A stretch of 64,000 nt of DNA, taken from Sorghum bicolor. Taxonomy: Eukaryota; Streptophyta; Magnoliopsida; Poales; Poaceae. Shown here piece by piece: positions 45,223 to 56,387 of the stretch (position 1 is the stretch's first letter; each line of letters starts with the position of its first letter). The stretch is taken from positions 22,354,844 to 22,418,843 of the forward strand of contig NC_012879.2 of NCBI RefSeq assembly GCF_000003195.3. Reading direction: 5' to 3'. The translations under genes were made by a program, and so were the position numbers. Below the pieces are notes generated by a model, which worked only from the letters and a program-made list of their open reading frames with translations, was not told where the DNA came from and did no database searches.

Positions 45223-45235
45223 CCAGCTTGGGGAG
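45223..45235 (+). other. Internal polypurine-like motif behind ORF2 (P1)
   Basis: CCAGCTTGGGGAG, 15 bases after the stop codon of ORF2. P2 has CCAGCTTGGGGGAG at the same distance (53947-53960). Confidence 0.6.
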
Positions 45236-46724
45236 TTCCTCCCCAATTTATCAAGTAAGTTTCTATTTGCTCTTCTTATTTATTCTTTTCTATTTTATCT
45301 TAAAAAAATATTAAAAAAAATTAGAAAACCCAATAAATATTTTCTTACTTTAATTTACTGTGTTCTATAAACATGAAAACAAAATAAAAAGTGTGTGTAG
45401 ATAAGTGTGCTTTATTTTCCTGCTAAGTTTAATCTCTAGAAAAATAAAAGACCAAAAAGATACATGATGGAAATAATGAACAGTTGCTCTGTTTGCTTAC
45501 TTACAAGTACCTAGCTTCTATATTAGAGTTCTTCCAGGAATTACTAAAACTAAAATTACTATCTTTGGGAAGCATAAAACTAAAGTCTAGGTAAGCGAAA
45601 GTCATGATATAAAGTTGAGCTACTATTTATCTTGTTCCTACTACACTAAGTTCTAGAGATTTATTTTGGAAACTTGCAAATCACATGATGAGTTCCTAGC
45701 ATACAAAACTACCTACCACAGCCATACTTGCTATAACATCTTTTACAATATTTACATTGAGTTTGATCGAGCTGTGTTGACCCTTAGGAGCTTTTCATGT
45801 GGTTAAATTAAGATATTCACTTGCACACATCTACCATAGCATTCATCACCAATCATTAAAATTGCTAAAAATATTATCACTCACTGTCCCGAATATTGTT
45901 ATTCTCTCTCTCTCTAAAAAGATTTAATGCAGAAGAGGCATGGGTTATGCAAAAATATGCGAGGAAATAAAAAGGGGCAAGTGCCCGGAACCTCGAAAAA
46001 GAAAGAAAAAGAGTGAGACGAGAGGTAAAAATGGACAAGTGTCCGAAGTAGAATTAGGGGTACAAAAATGCCCACTTGAGCGGAAAAAATGGACAAGTGT
46101 CCGACAGTAGAATTAGGGGTGTCTACTACCCACCTGAAAAAAAAGAGAAAAAAGATAGCCCATGTTCTCCCAAAGCAAAGATCAAAGAGGAGGAGAGATA
46201 GCAATATGAGGAGCAATGAGAAGCAAGTTTCATTATCACTTATACATTTTTACCATCACTATCATTTATTCCACCACACATGCACATCTTGATTTAATTA
46301 TATGTTGAGTTCCTTTGGATCCATGGCTCGATTAGACAACATATGTATGAGCTGTTTTTCACTCCTATGAGCTCCACTTAAATATTCCATTAGCTATAGG
46401 TAAGTGACATTTTGGTAAGGATCCACAAATACTACATATAGAGAGACTTGAGAGAGTCAATGCTGGGAACTCTGAGTTTTATTTTGAAAACTTATGAAAA
46501 ACTCTGGAACAAAGGTGAAGTATAGATAGGAGGAATAGTGCTTGACTTAACTATTTTGTCTTTCGATTACTTAAGATTTAAGTGCAGGTACTAAACTCCA
46601 TAACACTTCACTCTAATCTGGAAGAATTTTATGCAAAAGCATGTGTGCCTGTCAGGAAAGAAAACATCGAAGCAACTTCTGATTCGTATAAGTTTAGCTA
46701 TTTGCTCTGGGACAAGCAAAGGGT
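45236..46724 (+). other. Non-coding 3' zone of P1
   Basis: No gene seen. Similar by eye to P2 (52456-53940, reversed) and more weakly to X and B. It contains the palindrome row 45975-46102. Confidence 0.65.
45975..46102. repeat. CAAGTG-centred palindromes in P1
   Basis: GGGCAAGTGCCC (45975-45986), GGACAAGTGTCC (46033-46044) and GGACAAGTGTCC (46091-46102). The last two sit in a direct repeat with the word TAGAATTAGGGGT. Confidence 0.8.
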
Positions 46725-46739
46725 AAGCTTGGGGGAGTT
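46725..46739 (+). other. Polypurine tract of P1
   Basis: AAGCTTGGGGGAGTT directly before the 3' LTR. Confidence 0.92.
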
Positions 46740-48254
46740 TGTTGACGGTCCTTAAGTACTAAAATTAATAATCAAATAAACATGAAAAAGGATCAATATG
46801 AAACAAACATCTAGAATTAGGGTTTTATCTGACAGAATTCCACGTGCTTTGGTGTTTATCTATTTCTGCAGGGGGTTATCAGAGAATATGGAGAGAAGGC
46901 CCACATGTCATGTTTACAACGAGATAATTACGTGCCGCGCAATTTTCCTCAATCTAGAAGAATCCAGAAGCCACGGGAACGAACGAGAAGGGAATCGGGC
47001 TCGGGGGCAGGGCGGCCGCCCACCGCCCTTGGGCGCCCGCCCAGGGTTGGAGTTGGATCAGGACTCTGCTTCGGGACTACGCTCCACCGACCTAAGGGAT
47101 CAATCTAAACCATACAATCTATGTTGGTTTGATCCAATGGCTCACGTTCACTTGAGGGGACTATAAAACCAGACCCCATGGCCCCTGGAGGAGAGAGGAG
47201 AAGAGAAGAAATCATTATTTAGAGGTAGCCATCAAAGTTAGGGTTTAGAGCTTCTCTCCCACAGAGAATTAGAATTAGCTACTCCCTAATCCTTCAAGTT
47301 TAGAGGTTTGATTAGATAGCAATTAGAGAAGTAGAGCACTACGCTCTGGATTCGGATCTTCGGTAATAAAGATTGGTATTATTCATATCTTTCTCTAATT
47401 CTTTGTTCTAATTGCATTATGTCTCTAATTATTATGTTCTTAGTTTGCTCTAGTTCTATATTTGATATAGTTCTAATTGATAATGAGTTTATGTATAAGT
47501 TTGCAAAGCGCTTAGCTCTTGACGCGAGGGAGTTAGGTGATAGATCACATGTGGGCGTGGTGCTTAGATGTTATTTATCTGCAAATGTATCCTATTGGCC
47601 GGGTCGTGTGGTAGTTCGCGATAGTGACAGCTTCGTTGATTCTTATATAGTCCACCCTTCATTGATAGGACAGGCAGAACCGGTATTGTGGAGTAAGTCA
47701 TGCGATGCTCTGATTTACTTTATCAATGTTCCTTATACATGAATGAAGAGTCTTTTATGCTATATATGATCTTGTAGATAACTAGAGTAGATTATGACTT
47801 AGTAGTTAGTAGATAACTTAGAATCCATTCTCTAGCTAATCCGACATCACCAACATATATGAGGAGTAGTCTATTTTCTAATCGCTGTGTTATTTATCCC
47901 TTGAACTTATAATTCATTATCATTATCTTTATGGTTTACCCCCTGCTAAAGTAAGTGACTGTGTGACGTGTTTCTCATTAGTAATCATGTTCTTGCAAGT
48001 TTATCTCTAGTCTATGCCTTGATAGATTTTACCCTTAATTTAATCTCCTTAGTTCTCCCGAGCAAAATTATAAATAACGATACCTGGAATACTTATCCCG
48101 GTGAAATGCTACAATGAGGTGTTTTATCTGTGCGCTTGCGGATAGAATAGATTATTTTCTAGAGAGCCTTTACATTTATAAATACCTTTGTACACTCTGG
48201 CACCATGCTGGGGATGACAACCTAGTATCTAAGTGGTGTTAGCTAGTGTCAGCA
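46740..48254 (+). repeat. 3' LTR of P1
   Basis: Matches the 5' LTR. Its last bases are GTGTCAGCA instead of GTGTCAACA. CCAAT 47134-47138, TATAAAA 47162-47168. Confidence 0.95.
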
Positions 48255-49161
48255 CTAACCAATTCTAGGAGCAAGGTCACACAAACCTATGCCACTAGTA
48301 CTTTGCAAGACGGGGGAGCTCCTACACAACTAGTAAGCAAAAGCACAAAGCTCCTAAGCTCACTAGCAAAGCTCAATAACAAGGCAACCAATGCCAAATT
48401 AGAGAGCGCAACTTACTTAGCTACACAAACTAAGCAAAGTGACTAACAAGGTTACACAAAAACCAAATTAGTCACGTAAGGGGAACTACTTCTAGCTACA
48501 CAAGCAAGAAGGTAACTAGCAAGCTACACAAGCTAACTAATTACAAGAGCAACTACACAAGCACAAATATATGAATGTAAGAACAAGCTTCTGTTAGGGA
48601 CTTGCAAACCAACGGGAAGAACAATGTTGACATGATGATTTTCTCCCGAGGTTCACTTGGTTCCCACCAAGCTACGTCCCCGTTGAGACAAGCTCCAAGG
48701 TTGCCGCCGGTCCTCTTGCTAGTGGTGACCCGCAAGTCACACTCTCCCACAAGGAGTGCTTACCACAAGCTCTAGCACTTGACCCGGCCGGACCAATTGT
48801 CACTCATCACGTCTCGCTCAACTAGAGTTGCTCTTCGCGATCCCCGTAGGCTGAGCACCGTACCCCTCACAATCTCTTCTCCGGAGCACCGCACAATCTC
48901 CTTGGGTGCTTCGACAGAGTCACAAGCCACCAAACCGTCTAGGAGGTGGCAACCTCCAAGAGTAACAAGCACCACCGGCTTGCAACACGAACACCTAGTG
49001 CCACTCTATGCAATCTCTTAATGCAACGCACTAGAATCACTCAATCGCTATTGATTCGCACTCTTGCAAGCATAAGTGAGTTAGAGGCTTTCCTAGCACT
49101 CCCCAAGCATGGACACTAAGTCCCAAGGGTGCTCAGCACCAGCCAATGCCGGCCACCACTT

Positions 49162-49170
49162 CTATTTATA
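49162..49170 (-). promoter_or_regulatory. TATA box of copia LTR (5' copy)
   Basis: TATAAATAG on the minus strand, about 50 bases downstream of the CACCGGAC array in the sense of transcription. Confidence 0.7.
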
Positions 49171-49220
49171 GCCCCAAGGGCTAAACTAGCCGTTGCCCTT
49201 CACTGGGCAAAACACGAGGG

Positions 49221-49613
49221 CACCGGACGCTCAACCCCCAGCATCCGGTGCTCAGGCGTCAGCCACGTGTCACTAGCCGTTTGAACTCGATCGTTGCCGC
49301 CAACGGCTACTACGCACGCGCGCCTGCACAGCACCACCGGACGCTCTACTGCGTCACACCGGACGCGTCCGGTGCACACCGGACCCGCGCGCAGAGAGCT
49401 CCGCAAACTCACAGGGTCACCGGACGCACCCTGAGCGTCCGGTGCTCATCGGACTCATGCGCAGAGAGGGTCGCCAAACCGCCCGCACACCGGACGCTGA
49501 GCACCGGACTCACTCTGGTGCGTCCGATGCACTCTGCACACCTGCGCCACAGACTGACACCACACCGGACGCTCTGGACCAGCGTCCGGTGCTGCCAACA
49601 CCAGCGTCCGGTG
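49221..49613. repeat. CACCGGACGC / GCGTCCGGTG array in U3 (5' LTR)
   Basis: I count eight exact CACCGGAC and four exact GTCCGGTG, plus variants. Two meet in the perfect 18-base palindrome CACCGGACGCGTCCGGTG (49357-49374). Confidence 0.85.
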
Positions 49614-50469
49614 AGAAATACTCCCGCGACTTCTCCAAATTTCCTACCAACACAATATAAAAAATATGCACTTATTTTTCTCAAAAGCGCCGAATCCTGC
49701 CTCGCAAGCTCGGCGAGAGGGAGAGAGGAACCCAAAACCCCTCTCTACCCTAGGAACTCCACCTCATTTGTAAATGTGCCAACACCACCAAGTGTACACC
49801 ACCATGTGCAAGTGTGTTAGCATTTTCACAAACATTTTCCCAAAGGAGTTAGCCTCTCAACTTGCCACGCCACTCGATCCTAACACATATGCAAAGTTAG
49901 ATCGCTCAGGTGGCACTAGATGACCGATATGCAAACAAGTTTGTACTTCTTGATAGTACGGCCATCTATCTAAATCTAGTCATAAACTTCTCTACACACC
50001 TATGACCGGTGAAATGGAAATGCCCTAGGTTATACCTTTGCCTTGCGCTTTCCATTCCATCTCCTCCAATGTTGATGCAACACATGCACCGACCAATCAC
50101 CAAATGATATGATCCACTTCATATCATCACGTGACCGTATTGGTTCATCGATCTTGACCTCACTTGCTCTTCACCGTTGCCTCCGTCCATCGGCACCAAG
50201 TCTTGCTCAAGCTTCACCGTCACACGCAGTCCCTCACTTCAAAGCCTCTGACTTGCCCTTCACTCTTGCAACCGGTCCATTAAGTCAATCCTCATCATGA
50301 TCTTCTCCACCTTGGTCACATGACTCCATGTCATGTCTCATATGCAATGAGCTCCTCCGTCATCATATAATCACATGTGGACTAATCTCCTGTGTATCTC
50401 ACATAAACACTATTAGTCCACCTAAGTTGTCACTCAATTACCAAAACCAAACAAGGACCTTTCAACCGA

Positions 50470-50920
50470 CGGACTAGGTCAACATCCAGCTTGGGGGAGA
50501 GCACCCCTCGTATATCCAGCTAAGTATCCCTTATTTATTTATTTATTAAGTATGCTATGCTAATCTGAAACAAATAAAAAGATGCATAACCATAGAAACC
50601 CAAGTTAAGATTTCCCTATTTATTTATATCCATATCTACCTTTCTATTTGATATTTGCTAAATAAAATTTAGGAGAGTATTTGATGAAATTGCCTGCTAA
50701 AATAAACCCTACAGAGTAAGCTCTTATATGGAGATGATGAATAATTGCTCTGCCGTAATTCCTTTCAAGTACCTAGTCTCAACCTCGAACTCTCCCGAGT
50801 TTTGGACACAACTGTTTTGATTTGAGGTCTACTTTGAACCTAAAACTTGTGGGTATCGAATGCTTGATCTAAGTCTAGGTAGATGACGGATATGATATGG
50901 GAAGGTTTTGAGCTGATGTC
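50470..50920 (+). mobile_element. Element X, fragment 3
   Basis: Starts right after the copia target site with text matching the end of ORF2 in P (AACATCCAGCTTGGGGGAG at 50480-50498), then the non-coding zone matching 45250-45620 in P1 and 3790-3960 reversed in B. It ends in ATGTC (50916-50920), the target site of P2. Confidence 0.7.
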
Positions 50921-52440
50921 TGTTGACACTAGCTAACACCACTTAGATACTAGGTTGTCATCCCCAGCATGGTGCCAGAGTGTACAAAGGTATTAATAAA
51001 TGTAAAGGCTCTCTAACAAAATAATCTATTCTATCCGCAAGCGCACAGATAAAACACCTCATTGTAGCATTTCACCAGGATAAGTATTCCAGGTATCATT
51101 ATTTATAATTTTGCTTAAGAGAACAGAAGGGATGAAATTAAAATAAGGACAAAATCTATCAAGGCATAGACTAGAGATAAACTTGCAAGAACATGATTAC
51201 TAATGAGAAACTCGTCACACAGTCACTTACTTTAGCAGGGGGTAAACCATAAAGATAATGATAATGCATTATAAGTTCAAGGGTAAATAACACAGCGATT
51301 AGAAAATAGACTACTCCTCATATATGTAGGTGACGTCGGATTAGCTAGAGAATGGATTCTAAGTTATCTACTATCTACTAAGTCATAATCTACTCTAGTT
51401 ATCCACCAGATCATGTATAGCATAAAAGACTCTTCATTCATGTATAAGGAACATTGCTAAAGTAAATCAGAACATCGCAAGACTTACTCCACAATACCAG
51501 TTCTGCCTGTCCTATCAACGAAGGGTGGACTATATAAGAATCAACGAAACTGTCACTATTGCGAACTACCACACGACCCGGCCAATAGGATACATTTGCA
51601 GGTAAATAACATCTAAGCACCACGCCAACATGTGATCTACCACTTAACTCCCTCGCGTCAAGATCTAACCGCTTTGCAAACTTATACATAAACTCATTAT
51701 CAATCATAACTATATCAAATATAGAACTAGAGCAAACTAAGAACATAATAATTAGAGACATAATGCAATTAGAACAAAGAATTAGAGAAAGATATGAATA
51801 ATACCAATCTTTATTACCGAAGATCCGAATCCAGAGCGTAGTGCTCTACTTCTCTAATTGCTATCTAATCAAACCTCTAAACTTGAAGGATTAGGGAGTA
51901 AATAATTCTAATTCTCTGTGGGAGAGAAGCTCTAAACCCTAACTTTGATGGCTACCTCTGATAATGATTTCTTCTCTTCTCCTCTCTCCCCCAGGGGTGG
52001 AGAGACCTTGGTTATATAGTCCTTTCAAGTGAATTTAGGCTGTTGGATTAAACCGACATTGATTGTATGGTTTAGATTCATCCTTTAGGTCGGTGGAGCT
52101 TAGTCCCAAAAGAGAGTCCTAATTGGACTCTAACCCTGGGCGGGCGCCCAAAGGGGGCGGGCGGGCGCCCTGCCCCCGAGCCCGATCGTCTTCTCGTTCG
52201 ATCCCGTGGCTTCTAGACTCTTCTAGATTGAGGAAAATTGCGCGGCACGTAATTATCTCATTGTAAACATGACATGTGGGCCTTCTCTCCATATTTCCTG
52301 ATAACCCCCTTCAGAAATAGATAAACACCAAAGCTCGTGGAATTCTATCAGATAAAACCCTAATTCTAGATGTTTGCTCCATATTGATCCTTTTCCATGT
52401 TTAGTTGATGATTAATTTTAGTACTTAAGGACCGTCAACG
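50921..52440 (-). repeat. 3' LTR of P2
   Basis: Ends at 52440 with CCGTCAACG, so the first base on the minus strand is C instead of T. It holds TATATAA (about 52010-52018) and a GC box with two GGGCGCCC palindromes (52138-52177). Confidence 0.92.
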
Positions 52441-52455
52441 AACTCCCCCAAGCTT
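52441..52455 (-). other. Polypurine tract of P2
   Basis: The minus strand reads AAGCTTGGGGGAGTT, identical to P1. Confidence 0.92.
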
Positions 52456-53946
52456 ACCCTTTGCTCGTCCCTGAGCAAACAGCTAAACTCAGATGGATCA
52501 GGAGTTGCTTTGATGTTTTCTTTCCTGACAGGCACACATGCTTTGATATAAAATTTTTCCAGATTAGAGTGAAGTGTCATGGAGCTTAGTACCTGCACCT
52601 AAGTCTTAAGTAACTGAAAGACAAGATAATTAAGTCAAGCACTATTCCTCCTGTCTATACTTCACCTTTGTTCTGGGGTTTTGCATAAGTTTTCAAAATA
52701 AAACTCAGAGTTCCCAGCAATGATTCTCTCAAGTCTCTCTATTTGTGGTATTTGTGGATCCTTACCAAAATGTCACTTACCTATAACTAATGGAATATTT
52801 AAGTGGAGCTCATAGGAGTGAAAAAACAGCTCAAACATATGTTGTCTAATCGAGCCATGGATCCAAAGGAACTCAGCATATAATTAAATCAAGATGTGCA
52901 TGTGTAGTGGAGTAAATGATAATGATGGTGAAAATATAAGTAATGATAAAGCTTACTTCTCATTTCTCCTCATATTGCTACCTCTCCTCTTCTTTGATCT
53001 TTGCTTTGGGAGGACATGGGCTATCTTTTTCTCTTTTTTTAGATGGGTAGTAGACAACCCTAATTCTACTTTCGGACACTTGTCCATTTTTTCTGCTCAA
53101 GTGGGCATCTTTGTACCCCTAATTCTACTCCGGACACTTGTCCATTTTTACCTCTCGTCTCACTCTTATTCTTTCTTTTCCGAGGTTCCGGGCACTTGCC
53201 CCTTTTTATTTCCTCGCATTTTTGCATAACCCTTGCCTCTTCTGCATTGAATCTTTTTTATAGAGAGAGAATAACAATATTTGGGACAGTGAGTGATAAT
53301 ATTTTTAGCAATTTTAATGAATGGTGATGGATGGTGTAGTGGATGTGTGCAAGTGAATATCTTAATTTAACCACATGAAAAGCTCCTAAGGGTCTACACA
53401 GCTCGATCAAACTCAATGCAAATATAAGTAGCAAAAGATGTTATAGCAAGTATGGCTGTGGTAGGAGTTTTGTAATGCTAGGAACTCATCATGTGATTTG
53501 TAAGTTTTCAAAATAAATCTCCAGAACTTAGTGTAGTAGGAACAAGATAAACAGTAGCTCAACTTTATATCATGCCTTTCGCGTACCTAGACTTTAGTTT
53601 TATGCTTCCCGAAGATAGTAATTTCAGTTTTAATAATTTCTGGAAGAACTCTAATATAAAAGCTAGGTACTTGTAAGTAAGCAAACAGAGCAACTGTTCA
53701 TCATTTCCATCATGCATTTTTTTTGTCTTTTTAATTTTTTCTAGAGATTAACACTTGGCAGATAAAATAAAGCACACTTATCTACACACTCTTTTTATTT
53801 TGTTTTTATGTTTTAAAATGCAGTAAAATAAAGCAAGAAAATATTTATTGGGTTTTCTAAGTTTTTCTCTTTAAGATAAAATAGTAAAATAGAAAATAAT
53901 AAATAAGAAGAGTAAATAAAAACTTACTTGATAAATTAGGGAAGAA
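52456..53946 (-). other. Non-coding 3' zone of P2
   Basis: Counterpart of 45236-46724 in P1, without a gene. It includes the palindrome row 53074-53201. Confidence 0.65.
53074..53201. repeat. CACTTG-centred palindromes in P2
   Basis: GGACACTTGTCC (53074-53085 and 53132-53143) and GGGCACTTGCCC (53190-53201); order and spacing match P1. Confidence 0.8.
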
Positions 53947-53960
53947 CTCCCCCAAGCTGG
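53947..53960 (-). other. Internal polypurine-like motif behind ORF2 (P2)
   Basis: The minus strand reads CCAGCTTGGGGGAG, 15 bases after the ORF2 stop. Confidence 0.6.
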
Positions 53961-53975
53961 ATGTTGATGTCGGTC

Positions 53976-55492
53976 TTACCCGACATTCCAGAACCGCATC
54001 ATGGTTGTGATGTTGTCGTTCATTGTTGTTGTATCTTGTCTCAGCTCTTGTACTGCAGTGGCGTGATCCTGGTTCCATTATTGTTGCTCTTCTAGGAGTC
54101 GTTCATGTTCTGCTTGCGTATTCTAGATGTCGAGGAGAGTGTTGTCGGTACGGGTGAAGAAAGCACCAGCCTCTTGGTAGTAGTCATTCGTGAAAGCGTA
54201 GGAGGCGTCGGAGTATCGTCCTACATCGAATTGGGGCGGAGGTCTGGATCCTGAAGCTCTATATGGATCAGTGGAGTACCTGCCTCTATGAAAAGGCGGG
54301 TTTGTCCACTAGTGATCTTGGCTCTCCGGCCATGTCTCCTGTGTTGGCTCTTGTGGTTGCGCATGTCGAACCCATAGATCTCGAAGAACTCGGGGGTTGT
54401 AGTCGCAATAATGCAGGTGCGCTGCTTCTTTCGGTCCAGGATCAGCTCCATACCAGGTGCGTTCTCGGTGGGTGGTCATCCTTTCAGATGCCACTCGCTG
54501 TGGAGCTCTCTGGTTCACCGGTGTTGCTGCAATCTCAATCAACCGAATCTTGGCTTTATCATCATATAGCATATACATTATGTTCCCCTCTTTCTTTAAC
54601 ATCCGAGCCTGTCTAAATGTGTCATAGCCATGATAAATTTTTAACTCATTTGTGAAGTCCAATGATGAATTAATTTTCTAGTAAATGAAGGTTAGAGGCT
54701 AGATGAGTGATAAGTGAAGTACATCCTACTGGTCCCTAAAGACTAGGTACACTAAGCCAATGAGAAACTAAAAGTGTAACACGTGAAGTGGGTACTTTAT
54801 TAATAGCAGCATATAAAAGTTGTAAATCTCCTACTCTTACTTTCCTAATATCATCACGATAGAAAGGATTGTACCCAAGCCATTTGTGGAACATCCTAAG
54901 AGTGGGGTGTTCCATGTCACTAGTTCGAGCTTGACTATAAAAATTATCTCTAGATATCTCTCTCCAGAACTGATGTCTCTCAAAATTGGGTAGGTCGGAG
55001 TCAATGTTCAGGATGCATCTTGAAGAGAAACCAAGATGGTCGCTCAGTTCTCTCCAAGACAACATAATCTCCTGTTTGAACATCCGAAAAACATTTCCCC
55101 ACATAATATTGTAAAGTGCAAAGAAATTCGAGGGTGAGAAGATGAGAACCCAGCTCAGTTATATTCCAAAAATTTGTCCAACCTATCATCTGGAAAATTA
55201 AGTCAAATTCAGTGTCCATACCTGTTTCTTGTAGTAAGATTGGATCAAGAGTAGGGGTGTGAATGAAATCTTTGTTCTTTAGTTGCTGGCAGACTTCCTT
55301 TTCCCTTCGGGTCTTTAGTCCCAGGTCTCCTATCTTGAGAAGGACCTTGACTTGCTGATTAGATGAAGATGACGGCGCTTGTGTGGGCGTTGGGTCGACG
55401 CTCATCTCTGACGGGTGTGAGGAGTGTCGGGATGAACTCCTTGTACCTATGTTCTTGAGAGCCTTCCCTATGTTCTTCACCTTCTTGAACAT
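53976..55492 (-). pseudogene. ORF2 of P2, multiply broken
   Basis: Counterpart of 43627-45207. The start ATG at 55492 (MFKKVKNIGKALKNIGTRSS) follows a splice-acceptor-like TTTACAG. Lesions relative to P1: a two-base loss near 55100, TAG at 54736-54738, an in-frame loss of 48 bases near 54540, TAG at 54309-54311, TAG at 54123-54125 and TAA at 54078-54080. The three TAG codons are CAG in P1. The region of the P1 telomeric array (here near 54255-54270) has no such repeat and keeps the frame. Function unknown, as in P1. Confidence 0.75.
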
Positions 55493-55835
55493 CCTGTAAA
55501 CAAAAGTTGGCAAAAACACAACTAGTGGAAAATGTGAGAGGAAATGTTAGTGGTCAGCTGTGCGGAATGTTAGTAGTCCAGGGGTTAGTCGTTCAAGACA
55601 AGCTATTATTTTTGCAGAACCTCCACCTAAACAACTTTTACTTCCGCTTTGGACAGCGGGATCACTTTTTACTAGGTGAAACTCACTCTCTCACTAAAAG
55701 ACTACCAACTTCTTTCCCACTCTTCTCTTTCTCTCTACTCTCTTCTCACTTCACTACAAGAGCTCCTTCTCTGGAAACTGAAACTTGTGTGGTTTTCTAG
55801 GATGCTTGTGTGAAGAAGATGGAGGTAGAAGGTGG

Positions 55836-55844
55836 CTATTTATA
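55836..55844 (-). promoter_or_regulatory. Internal TATA box before ORF2 (P2)
   Basis: The minus strand reads TATAAATAG, as in P1. A GC box with two GGGCGCCC palindromes lies just upstream (55860-55895). Confidence 0.55.
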
Positions 55845-56361
55845 GGAGGAAGGAAGGGCAGGGCGGGCGCCCTTGGTAGGTGGGCGGGCGCCCACTTGTG
55901 GTGCTCATCCTGGCTGCTCTTTCTCCACTCCCTCCCTTGCTTAATTCTTACGCAAAATAATAGATCAATGGTGGTGGTTAGTCGGTGGAAAAGTGCTGGT
56001 GAGTGGAGATATGTTGGTGGATCAAATAATGTGATGGGATGTATGTGAGGTGTGGTGTATGACATGTGGGACCCAAGGAGTGTGGGTCATGCTTCTAGAA
56101 GGTTGCTATAATTAAATATAATGCAGGAAAATCTATGAGAATTGAAAACTTATTGAAATGATAATGGAAAAATATTTTTGTGTCTGCATAATAATTAATA
56201 AATATGGGTTGTAACACACCACAAATATTATTTATATGGGGATTTTTATTATTATAATAATGCTATGAATAAATATGACTAATGCAAGAAGTAATTATGC
56301 AAGAATTAATGATGCGGATAAATACCGATTTACCTCCCGGTGAGGGTTTGGGATTTTTAGG

Positions 56362-56374
56362 TCCCCCAAGCTGG
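56362..56374 (-). other. Internal polypurine-like motif behind gag-protease (P2)
   Basis: The minus strand reads CCAGCTTGGGGGA, 13 bases after the stop codon. Confidence 0.6.
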
Positions 56375-56387
56375 ACCTCCAAATCTT

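Larger units (their letters stand above)
38927..48254 (+). mobile_element. Element P1: Athila-like, gag-protease plus second ORF, no pol
   Basis: A complete insertion with LTRs of 1514 and 1515 bases, target-site copies CTAAC (38922-38926 and 48255-48259), a tRNA-Asp primer site and a polypurine tract. The 6.3-kb interior carries gag-protease, an internal promoter-like region, a second ORF and a 1.5-kb non-coding zone. Reverse transcriptase, RNase H and integrase are absent, so it depends on a helper. The two LTRs differ at roughly two dozen sites by my reading, which suggests a fairly recent insertion compared with its surroundings. Confidence 0.95.
16090..50464 (-). mobile_element. Copia-type gag-only LTR element with three nested insertions
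   Basis: LTRs of about 2.4 kb (16090-18499; 38732-38926 plus 48260-50464) with TGAAAGG...CCTTCA ends on the minus strand and perfect target-site copies ACCGA (16085-16089 and 50465-50469). The primer site matches initiator tRNA-Met and the polypurine tract is AAAAAGGGGGAGAT, as in many copia elements. The only coding sequence is a zinc-knuckle Gag; protease, integrase and polymerase are absent. Nested inside are a P solo LTR (18946-20456), the Q complex (24540-38076) and P1 (38927-48254), each with its own target-site duplication. Without them the element would be roughly 10 kb. Confidence 0.92.
48260..50464 (-). repeat. Copia 5' LTR, outer piece
   Basis: Continues 38926 after the P1 insertion and ends at 50464 (CTTTCA), followed by ACCGA. 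It contains the U3 array (49221-49613) and TATAAATAG (49162-49170, minus). Confidence 0.92.

Noticed and set aside
49221..49613. CRISPR-like array of CACCGGAC repeats
   Set aside because: Repeats are about 8 to 10 bases, occur in both orientations, have irregular spacing and lie in both LTRs of a plant retrotransposon; there are no uniform spacers or cas genes.
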